From the NCBI RefSeq assembly GCF_001427125.1, contig NZ_LMGK01000021.1, forward strand, positions 272,138-336,137: a stretch of 64,000 nt of DNA, read 5' to 3'. Both the position numbers and the translations under genes were made by a program. Every line of letters begins with the position of its first letter. Positions within the stretch are counted from its first letter, which is position 1. The notes beneath the pieces were generated by a model. That model was given only the letters and a program-made list of their open reading frames with translations, made no database searches and was not told where the DNA came from. Origin of the DNA: Pseudomonas sp. Root562 (GTDB lineage Bacteria; Pseudomonadota; Gammaproteobacteria; Pseudomonadales; Pseudomonadaceae). Of this stretch, positions 37,650-44,156 are shown one piece after another.

Positions 37650-39205
37650 TGCTCGGCCTCCGAGGGCTGCAAGCCGAAGTCGGCGGGGAAGTACTTGAGG
37701 GCGCTGACCACCGGGAAGGGCGCCATGCCGCCCAACGCGCACAGCGAACCGTATTGCATCGTGTCGCACAGGTCCTTGAGGATGATCACCTGCTCATCGC
37801 GGACACTTTGGTCCGATGCGGCGAGCATGCGGTCGATCACCTCGACACCGCGGGTAGAACCGATGCGGCACGGCGTGCATTTGCCACAGGATTCCTCGGC
37901 GCAGAACTCCATCGCAAAACGCGCCATCTGCGCCATGTCCAGGGTGTCGTCCGCCACCACCACACCACCGTGACCGAGCATCGCGCCAATGGCGGCGAAG
38001 GCTTCGTAATCCAGCGGCGTATCGAATTGCGACGGCGGCACCCAGGCGCCGAGCGGGCCACCGACCTGCGCCGCCTTCAGCGGCCGGCCACTGGCGGTGC
38101 CGCCGCCGTAATCTTCCACCAACTCCCGCAGCGTCAGGCCAAAGGCCCGTTCCACCAGTCCACCGTGACGAATATTGCCCGCCAGCTGGAAAGGCATGGT
38201 GCCCAGGGAACGGCCCATGCCGTAATCGCGATAGAACTGCGCACCCTTGGCCAGAATCAGCGGCACCGAAGCCAACGTCAGCACGTTGTGCACCAGCGTC
38301 GGCTGACCGAACAGGCCCTTCAAGGCAGGAATCGGCGGCTTGGCGCGCACGACCCCGCGCTTGCCTTCCAGAGAGTCCAGCAGCGCGGTTTCTTCACCGC
38401 AGATGTAGGCACCGGCACCGACCCGCACTTCCATATCGAAGGCCTGACCGCTGCCGCCAACATTGGCGCCCAGGTAACCGTTCTCCCGGGCAATCTGCAG
38501 CGCGTTGCGCAGCGTGGCCACGGCATCCGGATATTCTGAGCGCACATAGATGTAGCCGTAGGTAGCGCCGACGCACAGGCCGGCAATCGCCATGCCTTCG
38601 ATCAGCAGGAACGGGTCACCTTCCATCAGCATGCGGTCGGCAAAGGTGCCGGAATCGCCTTCGTCGGCGTTGCACACGATGTACTTCTGCGCCGCTTCGG
38701 TCGCACGCACCGTGCGCCATTTGATCCCGGCGGGGAAGGCTGCACCGCCACGGCCACGCAGGCCTGAGTCGAACACTGCCGTGGCAGTTTGCTCGCCGCC
38801 GATGGCGACGGCTCGGTTCAAACCTTCGAAACCGCCGTGGGCCCGGTAATCCTCCAGCGACAGCGGCTGGGTGATGCCAGCGCGGGCAAACAACAGGCGC
38901 TGCTGAGTTTTCAGATAAGGCAACTCTTCCACCAGACCCAAGGCCAGTGGATGCTTTGAAGGTTCGTCTTTTAATGAATCGAGCACAGAGGGCACATCGT
39001 CAGCGGTCAAAGGGCCGAAGCCAATACGACCTTGCGGGGTGTCCATTTCCAGTAGCGGTTCCAACCAGTACAGGCCACGGGAACTGGTGCGCTGCAACGC
39101 CAGCGGCAGATTGCATTCCTGGGCTTGAGTGATCAGGGCCGTGGAGACCTCGTCGGCACCCACAGCACGGGCCAGCGAATCACAGGGCAGATAAAGAGTC
39201 GGCAT
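37646..39205 (-). CDS. fdsB: NAD-dependent formate dehydrogenase beta subunit
   Basis: 519 residues. An N-terminal thioredoxin-like region precedes the NuoF-like FMN/NADH module (GLRGRGGAAFPAGIKW, GAGAYICGEETALLDSLEG) and the [4Fe-4S] motif ESCGKCTPCRIG. It passes electrons from FdsA to NAD+ through FMN. ATG 39205 shares its A with the TGA of fdsG, so translation is coupled; the in-frame start six codons upstream is less likely. The ligands are all intact. Confidence 0.95.
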   Translation of the reverse strand: MPTLYLPCDSLARAVGADEVSTALITQAQECNLPLALQRTSSRGLYWLEPLLEMDTPQGRIGFGPLTADDVPSVLDSLKDEPSKHPLALGLVEELPYLKTQQRLLFARAGITQPLSLEDYRAHGGFEGLNRAVAIGGEQTATAVFDSGLRGRGGAAFPAGIKWRTVRATEAAQKYIVCNADEGDSGTFADRMLMEGDPFLLIEGMAIAGLCVGATYGYIYVRSEYPDAVATLRNALQIARENGYLGANVGGSGQAFDMEVRVGAGAYICGEETALLDSLEGKRGVVRAKPPIPALKGLFGQPTLVHNVLTLASVPLILAKGAQFYRDYGMGRSLGTMPFQLAGNIRHGGLVERAFGLTLRELVEDYGGGTASGRPLKAAQVGGPLGAWVPPSQFDTPLDYEAFAAIGAMLGHGGVVVADDTLDMAQMARFAMEFCAEESCGKCTPCRIGSTRGVEVIDRMLAASDQSVRDEQVIILKDLCDTMQYGSLCALGGMAPFPVVSALKYFPADFGLQPSEAEQ

Positions 39206-39681
39206 CACGCGTCCTCCCGGCAAGCGTCAAGCAAGGCATCGAGACGCTCGGCGCTCAGCCGCGCATGCACCCGGCCATCCAGCTCCAGAGCCGGCGAACA
39301 GGCGCATGCCCCCAGGCAATACACCGGCCGCAAGCTGATGCTGCCATCGGCACTGCTGCCGTGGTCGTCCAGTTGCAGGCGCTCACGCAACTGCGCCGCC
39401 AACTGCTCGGCACCACGGCTCTTGCACGACTCGGCCCGGCAAAGCCGCAGGATATGCCGCGCGGGCGGCGCAGTACGGAAGTCATGGTAAAAACTGATCA
39501 CCCCACGCACCTCGGCCTGGCTCAGGTTCAGGGCATGGGCAATCTCGGGGACGGCGACATCGGGGACGTACCCAATACGCTCCTGAATATCATGAAGAAT
39601 AGGCAACAGCGCACCCGCAGAGCCCTTGTGGCGCTCCAGCAAACTGTTGACCACCGGCAGGTGCAACATCTCATCAGGCAT
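39205..39681 (-). CDS. fdsG: NAD-dependent formate dehydrogenase gamma subunit
   Basis: 158 residues of the NuoE-like thioredoxin-fold ferredoxin family. The [2Fe-2S] ligands are in CRAESCKSRG and CLGACACSP. An N-terminal helical part (LLPILHDIQERIGYVPD) is typical. It carries electrons between FdsA and FdsB. It is the first gene of fdsGBAD, so the promoter must lie in the gene-free stretch upstream. Confidence 0.93.
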   Translation of the reverse strand: MPDEMLHLPVVNSLLERHKGSAGALLPILHDIQERIGYVPDVAVPEIAHALNLSQAEVRGVISFYHDFRTAPPARHILRLCRAESCKSRGAEQLAAQLRERLQLDDHGSSADGSISLRPVYCLGACACSPALELDGRVHARLSAERLDALLDACREDA

Positions 39682-40229
39682 TCAGCAATCCTCACGGTCA
39701 CGGACAAACCAGATGGCTGTCGGTCGTCCGAAAGTGTCGGCTGCGGCACTTACACCACGTCACGGTATCGTGGCAATTCAGGCCGTTGGCCAGGGCACCC
39801 TGAGCGGGCATCTTGTTGTGCCCGGCACGGTCTTCGCCGCACCTCGACTGGGCATAAAAGGCAGCTTGCCACGCCGCTATTGAATGACCTGCACCAAAGC
39901 GACGTGTTTGGTTCTGCCTACGACCTCTTATTGAGTCTAGATGAGAGTGGCGCGGGGGCATTGACCCATGGACGTGCGCGCCTGATGTCTATCGGGCGCG
40001 CACGCCAAATGTAGGAGCGAGCCTGCTCGCGATAGCGCCAGCCGAACCACCACCAACCTCGAAGAAAAAGGTAGTGACGCCGGAAACATCCTACATCCCG
40101 CCAGCCATTACAAAATAGGAAAGGTCCGAATCGTCAGTTTAACGATATCCGAATGAGCGAATACTCGTTCCGAAATACGTAAATTCTCTCCTGTAAGTTT
40201 GATAAACAACTACTGCAAGGAACGGTCAC
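39682..40229. promoter_or_regulatory. Gene-free region between fdsG and hcp
   Basis: About 550 bases between divergent genes without a convincing gene on either strand. It should hold the fds and hcp promoters. A single REP core (TGTAGGAGCGAGCCTGCTCG) lies at about 40012-40040. From about 40100 the sequence becomes AT-rich ahead of hcp, and AAGGAACGG serves as the hcp ribosome site. No sigma-54 element could be picked out with confidence. Confidence 0.45.
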
Positions 40230-40718
40230 ATGGCGTTCGACGCTTACGTCAAAATCGAAGGTATTCCAGGCGAAGCGCTTGATGACCAACACAAGGACTG
40301 GATAGAAATTACCGGGTACAGTTTCAGCACTCACCAGGAAGCCTCGTCTACTGCCAGTTCCGCAGGCGGTGCCTCATCGGGGCGCACGACCGTTAGCGAC
40401 TTCACATTCACCAAGAATCTGGACAAGTCCAGTTGCAAGCTCATAGAGGCCAGTTGCGCAGGGGACCATCTAAAAGAAGTCGTCCTGACCCTGCATCGCG
40501 CTGGAGGCGAGAAGCAGAAGTACTTCGAAGTTGTGCTGGAAGAAGTCATCATTTCAAGTTACGCACAAGCCGCAAATGAAGGTGTACCTACCGAAAGCAT
40601 CAGCTTGAATTATGGGCGGATTAAAACGATCTATATCCAGCAAAAAAGAACGGACGGTGCTGGCGGAGGTAATGTGGCGGGTGGTTGGGATCGCATCAGC
40701 AACAAAAAATACTGCTGA
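40230..40718 (+). CDS. hcp: Hcp-family type VI secretion tube protein (orphan)
   Basis: 162 residues with the Hcp barrel signatures MAFDAYVKIEGIPGEA at the N terminus, DWIEITGYSFSTHQ, VSDFTFTKNLDKSS and a C-terminal GGWDRISNKKYC. Hcp hexamers stack into the T6SS inner tube and carry small effectors in their lumen. No other T6SS structural gene is in the window, so it must work with an apparatus encoded elsewhere. It lies 10 bases before a probable effector gene and 1 kb before its immunity gene, the usual layout of an orphan hcp cargo module. Confidence 0.95.
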   Translation: MAFDAYVKIEGIPGEALDDQHKDWIEITGYSFSTHQEASSTASSAGGASSGRTTVSDFTFTKNLDKSSCKLIEASCAGDHLKEVVLTLHRAGGEKQKYFEVVLEEVIISSYAQAANEGVPTESISLNYGRIKTIYIQQKRTDGAGGGNVAGGWDRISNKKYC

Positions 40719-40728
40719 GGTGCCATCC

Positions 40729-41706
40729 ATGTCAGAGACCTATAGTTTTATAAATTCAAGAATGCAACCTTATTCCTATTTGAAATCGACCTTGCAGCTT
40801 GGCAAGAACTCGATGTCAAAATTCGATGTGTTGAATGCACATGTTGTCAATTCGGTGGTACTGCCAGGCGAGCTGGTAATCGTAGGTGATAATTCAACAC
40901 CGTCGTGTACGGCTGAAGAAGCGTTCTACATGAAGAAGGCCTTTGAAATCCACTTGGCACTCATGGTCAATGGAATGCAAAGTGATGGATTTCTATTAGA
41001 GAATCATGAACTCATAACAAGAGCGCTTGGGTATTCATCTATTGGAATAGGTAGCGTTGGCAGTGCTTGGAGTAAGCACCTTGATGGTATCAAGCAAACT
41101 CTTGAAGAGATCGAAGCGGCTCATCGTTATCACATTAGAAGTGGGACGGCTCAGGCTCGAAATGAGTTTTTGACGAAGCGCGAGTTTCTATTTAAACAGC
41201 TTGATCATCAATTGGAAGGTTTTGCTAAATACGGCTCGGGCCTGCGTAATCAAGGCTCGATAAAAAATATGCTTGGGATATCCACGAAAAGCTATTTGCA
41301 CTCAGGGGTGATTACAGGTTATGCCGACACTATTAATGGAGTGGCGAAAGCTTCGAATCTCATGAAAAAAGGTACTTATCTGGGTGTTGGTCTCAGTGTG
41401 GCTGGAGCTGGAACGTCTATCTACACTGCATGCACGACTGGGCGCGAAACGGAATGCAGAAAAGCTAAATATGTTGAGGGTGGTAAGTTGTCTGGAAGTC
41501 TTGCATTAGGAAGCTTGGGAGGCAATGTTGGTAGTATGGTGGCTACGTTCGGATGTGCTGTTGCTATCGGTTTCGTTACAGGTGGCGCCGGATTGCTGGG
41601 GTGTGCTGTGATTGGCGGTGGGCTCGGTGCGTGGGCTGGAGGCGAAGTTGGCGAGAGTGCTGGAGAATGGGTAGGTGAAGTGGTCTATGAGTCATTGCAA
41701 CAATGA
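40729..41706 (+). CDS. Probable Hcp-linked T6SS pore-forming effector
   Basis: 325 residues. The N-terminal ~75 residues (NAHVVNSVVLPGELVIVGD, then TPSCTAEEAFYMKKAF) resemble a LysM-like segment I associate with proteins encoded next to hcp. The middle is helical and charged. The last ~110 residues are two Gly/Ala-rich hydrophobic blocks (TYLGVGLSVAGAGTS; then residues 251-325 with repeated GxxxG spacing such as GSLGGNVGSMV and GGGLGAWAGGEVG), as in membrane-inserting toxins with glycine zippers. AT-rich codon use contrasts with neighbours. ATG 40729 lies just after the hcp stop. The toxin role is inferred from context and the coupled membrane protein; no known toxin domain was recognised. 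Confidence 0.72.
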   Translation: MSETYSFINSRMQPYSYLKSTLQLGKNSMSKFDVLNAHVVNSVVLPGELVIVGDNSTPSCTAEEAFYMKKAFEIHLALMVNGMQSDGFLLENHELITRALGYSSIGIGSVGSAWSKHLDGIKQTLEEIEAAHRYHIRSGTAQARNEFLTKREFLFKQLDHQLEGFAKYGSGLRNQGSIKNMLGISTKSYLHSGVITGYADTINGVAKASNLMKKGTYLGVGLSVAGAGTSIYTACTTGRETECRKAKYVEGGKLSGSLALGSLGGNVGSMVATFGCAVAIGFVTGGAGLLGCAVIGGGLGAWAGGEVGESAGEWVGEVVYESLQQ

Positions 41707-42068
41707 GTGAGATTGTACTGGCAGGTATCGGGGTTTTCATAATTTTTTTCGCAATGGTGACTTCATGTTGGATGTATGTGTTTTCTTATCTGTTTACTGA
41801 GTTGATAGAGAGTTATTTAGATAAGAGTAAGTTTGTAGCGAGTAATCGTAAGGCTTTGTCTGGGTTTGGATTGCTCGGTAAGCCGGTGAGAAACGGTTCG
41901 GTGGCATTGATGTTCTTATGTCCTAAACTTTGCGAGAGGCGTGGTCTAATTGAAAAGGATGAGTTGTTGAATTTGCCATTAAGCCTAAAGAGAAAGCTGT
42001 TGGCACTCTGGATTACCGCTGGAATGTTGCTTTTTTTTGCGTTTGTTTTTTGGCTTTTGGTCGTTTGA
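41703..42068 (+). CDS. Candidate membrane immunity protein
   Basis: 121 residues with a hydrophobic helix at each end (about 4-34 and 95-120) and a cytoplasm-sized central part of 60 residues containing KSKFVASNRKALSGFG. ATG 41703 overlaps the effector stop by ATGA, so the two are made together, as expected for a toxin/immunity pair. Immunity to pore-forming effectors is usually given by inner-membrane proteins, which fits. No family was recognised. AT-rich like the effector gene. Confidence 0.68.
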   Translation: MSEIVLAGIGVFIIFFAMVTSCWMYVFSYLFTELIESYLDKSKFVASNRKALSGFGLLGKPVRNGSVALMFLCPKLCERRGLIEKDELLNLPLSLKRKLLALWITAGMLLFFAFVFWLLVV

Positions 42069-42148
42069 TTTTAGCATGTAGTGAAAAGCGTGCTTATTAT
42101 CTTTGGATGCTAAAAAGTGGACGACACTAACGCTAAAAGTGGACCGCT

Positions 42149-42194
42149 AAAAGGGAGTAATTTTATTTTTTCTTGAGAAATAAATCTGGCCCCT
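42149..42194. repeat. Degenerate inverted repeat, first copy
   Basis: A worn version of the element at 42291-42336: AAAAGGGAGTAATTTTATTT on the left and AAATAAATCTGGCCCCTTT on the right around a short TTGAG-containing loop. The left arm has lost the GACAGA core. It is preceded by short repeats of CTAAAAGTGGAC. There is no gene between the immunity gene and 42435. Confidence 0.75.
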
Positions 42195-42290
42195 TTCTTG
42201 TTCCTTTCTTGGATGTAAGTTTCCAACTACTCTATAGTTAAATGTGTTTTTCGACTGCGGTTGAAAAAGTAGCTGATTCACACGTAAAAG

Positions 42291-42336
42291 GGGACAGATT
42301 TATTTTCCTCTTCCGCTTGAGAAATAAATCTGTCCC
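42291..42336. repeat. Perfect 15-bp inverted repeat with 16-base loop
   Basis: GGGACAGATTTATTT pairs perfectly with AAATAAATCTGTCCC. This motif often borders REP-associated (Y1/TnpA-REP) transposase genes in gamma-proteobacteria, from memory; no transposase is present here. The flanks repeat part of the arm (GTCTGTCCCCTT at about 42351). It could be a non-autonomous element or a scar. Confidence 0.8.
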
Positions 42337-42435
42337 ACTTCTTCGTCCGAGTCTGTCCCCTTGGCTGCCAGTGGACAGCAAAATGACAAAGCAGTAGCGT
42401 CGCGCCACTGCCCTCAACTCTGTAACGGACTACAC

Positions 42436-43182
42436 ATGCGCACTCTCGCTCCAGCCTCGCGTCTGTTCTGCGCGATCACTTTCGCCGTCGTGATGACCCC
42501 GGCACTCGCCGATTGGGAAGAATCCCCGGAATACGCCTGGAAAACCTACCTCTCCGATTGCCAGCAGTTACAGCGGGATGTGACCGATGTACAGAACGGG
42601 CGCAAGTTGGCCATGGATGTCTTGCCCAACATCCAGGGTTTTCTGCGAACCATTACGGTACACCGCAAGAACCTGGCCCAGCCAAGCCTCGGCTCCCCCG
42701 ATTACGCCCGTTGTGAAAGCGTCGTCTCCCAAGCCAAAGACCTAGCGGCCAAGGGCGGTGCTGAAAACGACGAGGCGATGGATCAGCATTTCCGCCAAGC
42801 CCAAACCGAGCACCTGAACTCACCGGAATACAAACGTGCTCGCTCTATGGGCTTCACCGACGTCGGCGAAGTCGGCGCCCTCGACCAGCACGCCGAGCTG
42901 GATGGCGAAGACAATCTGAAGACCTTGATGATCACAGTCGATTTTGGCTGCGGCCGCCATTTCCGCGCCGCGCAATACGTCAAACCCTATGTGGTGTACA
43001 CCGTCCATCGTTCCGATGGCAGCTGCGGCGTCTACAAATACGTCGCCGTGCTGGGCGGTGAAACCGTGGAGCGAGGCGACTTCATTGATCAGGAAGGGAT
43101 TTTTCAGTACGTGGGATGGAAGAAACTGGCCGGTGCGGATGGCTTTCCCATCGACGTTCGCGTCGTAAAAGCGCTGAAGTAA
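42436..43182 (+). CDS. Secreted hypothetical protein, 248 aa
   Basis: A signal peptide (MRTLAPASRLFCAITFAVVMTPALA) is followed by a mature protein with a helical first half (about 30-150) and a beta-rich second half (VDFGCGRHF, VVYTVHRSDGSCGVYKYVAVLGG). It is not recognised as a named family. The GC content returns to the chromosomal norm here, so the AT-rich block at 40.7-42.3 kb does not include it. ATG 42436 starts the signal; the frame is open upstream across the repeat region without a good start. Confidence 0.75.
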   Translation: MRTLAPASRLFCAITFAVVMTPALADWEESPEYAWKTYLSDCQQLQRDVTDVQNGRKLAMDVLPNIQGFLRTITVHRKNLAQPSLGSPDYARCESVVSQAKDLAAKGGAENDEAMDQHFRQAQTEHLNSPEYKRARSMGFTDVGEVGALDQHAELDGEDNLKTLMITVDFGCGRHFRAAQYVKPYVVYTVHRSDGSCGVYKYVAVLGGETVERGDFIDQEGIFQYVGWKKLAGADGFPIDVRVVKALK

Positions 43183-43260
43183 CCCGTAGGACATTTCTTC
43201 AGCGCAGGATGGCTGGCGATACCGCCAGCCCAACCACCCCCGACAGCCCACCGCAATACC

Positions 43261-43287
43261 TGTGGGAGCTGGCTTGCCAGCGATAGC
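43261..43287. repeat. Single REP core
   Basis: TGTGGGAGCTGGCTTGCCAGCGATAGCG, one REP palindrome, lies between the secreted protein and the convergent DUF3077-like gene. Confidence 0.8.
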
Positions 43288-43356
43288 GTCCGCTCAGTCA
43301 ACAAAAATGCCGAACCAGCCACCACCCTCACAAACCACACCCACAGGCCTCAACCA

Positions 43357-43668
43357 CTAACCCTCAGCCTTCGCCCCCGCCCGCTTGGATACCGCCGCAC
43401 AACCCCGATCCCGCGTCAGCACCTTCACCGCATCATCCACCAACGCCTTACTCATCGAAGTCAGGTAATGCGCAGCCCAGGCGTGATAGTCCGTATCCCT
43501 GGCATAAGCCGCATCCTTGCTCAACGCCTTGGCCAGAAACAGAAAATCAGAAGCCATCGCCAACGCATCCCCAAGGGGAACATCACGAGTGACATGGAAC
43601 AGCGCTTGATCCGCACAGTAGATGGCCGGTGTCAGGCCGATGGTTTTGAGTTCAGATTGGTCAGTCAT
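43357..43668 (-). CDS. DUF3077-like small protein, 103 aa
   Basis: Small soluble protein. Its layout (LKTIGLTP ... LFHVTRDVPLGDALAMASDFL ... AWAAHYLTSMSKALVDDA) resembles the DUF3077 family found mainly in Pseudomonas, function unknown; family assignment is from memory. ATG 43668 overlaps the stop of a 34-residue upstream ORF by ATGA and has no strong ribosome site of its own, so it probably depends on translation of the leader. Confidence 0.72.
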   Translation of the reverse strand: MTDQSELKTIGLTPAIYCADQALFHVTRDVPLGDALAMASDFLFLAKALSKDAAYARDTDYHAWAAHYLTSMSKALVDDAVKVLTRDRGCAAVSKRAGAKAEG

Positions 43669-43900
43669 TGGCCATCTCCGAAGATGGAGAGGCAATGGGG
43701 GAGGGGAGTACGCGATTGGGGATTGCGTAGGGGGAAAAGCCAAATTTCAAACGGATTGATACTGCGCATTATCCAACTCCTTGATATGAGGAGCTGCCAC
43801 GTTCGTTACCACACGAATGGGTGACAGCTGTGCGCAGGGTGGTAAACCGGGAATCAAGGAAACCGGCACGCCCGAGGGCGTCCCACGCACAGCCGCCATG
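43661..43900 (-). pseudogene. Interrupted Icd/Ash-like reading frame overlapping the leader
   Basis: On the minus strand one frame reads ...DALGRAGFLDSRFTTLRTAVTHSCGNERGSSSYQGVG, then a TAA at 43769-43771, then CAVSIRLKFGFSPYAIPNRVL up to a stop at 43661. This resembles small proteins often annotated in Pseudomonas as host-cell-division-inhibitor Icd-like or Ash family. A single C-to-T change would give the in-frame stop. The resemblance is from memory. The upstream limit is uncertain because the frame stays open beyond 43900. Confidence 0.5.
43665..43769 (-). CDS. 34-residue leader peptide coupled to the DUF3077-like gene
   Basis: The ORF begins MRSINPFEIWLF and ends IFGDGQ. ATG at 43769 has AAGGAG (43777-43782 complement) 7-8 bases upstream, a far better ribosome site than that of the following gene, and its TGA overlaps the next ATG by four bases. 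The peptide is too short for a recognised domain. It may be a leader whose translation opens or controls the downstream gene. Another reading frame through the same DNA also looks conserved, see the pseudogene entry. Confidence 0.6.
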   Translation of the reverse strand: MRSINPFEIWLFPLRNPQSRTPLPHCLSIFGDGQ

Positions 43901-44051
43901 ACTCACGCTGCAGGCAGAAAAAAAGCGCCTGATGACGTGACTGGGGCGCTGTTGCGCCTTGAATAACTCGGGTTACCACACCCGGTCGCTGAATTGGCAG
44001 CGACGGTGGGAGGGTATCGTGCAGGTCCCGTTCTTGCAACCTCCGCCCCAC
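43854..44051 (-). CDS. Doubtful 65-residue ORF in the leader region
   Basis: An ORF with GTG start reading MGRRLQERDLHDTLPPSL and ending RPRACRFP. Similar short ORFs recur upstream of DUF3077-like genes in Pseudomonas genomes as I remember them. It overlaps the Icd/Ash-like frame, so conservation may reflect an RNA or the other frame. It is listed because the stretch 43770-44150 otherwise has no gene. Confidence 0.3.
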   Translation of the reverse strand: MGRRLQERDLHDTLPPSLPIQRPGVVTRVIQGATAPQSRHQALFFCLQRESWRLCVGRPRACRFP

Positions 44052-44098
44052 CCCACACGTCTTTTGCTATCTCTCACGATTACTTAGGAGAAGCGCCT

Positions 44099-44156
44099 TC
44101 GAGGAAGGCCCAGAAGAGCTTGCTCGAGGATTGTGAACGTCTACCACACAGCTTTT
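44099..44156 (-). pseudogene. C-terminal remnant of an unknown protein
   Basis: The minus-strand frame just beyond the Hsp70-like stop reads CGRRSQSSSKLFWAFLEGA-SPK and then TAA, a GC-rich coding-like tail that breaks off at the edge of the AT-rich Hsp70-like gene. It looks like the end of a gene whose front part was lost or displaced when the AT-rich block arrived. No family was identified. Confidence 0.3.

Noticed and set aside
39626..39883. Plus-strand 85-residue frame in the fdsG-hcp gap
   Set aside because: It begins inside fdsG on the opposite strand, has no ribosome site and no recognisable features.
40230..42068. Complete type VI secretion cluster
   Set aside because: No sheath, baseplate, membrane-complex or ClpV gene is visible; only an orphan hcp module is present.
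43749..43824. Riboswitch or attenuator upstream of the DUF3077-like gene
   Set aside because: No known riboswitch fold or terminator/antiterminator pair could be made out; the leader ORF explains the region better.
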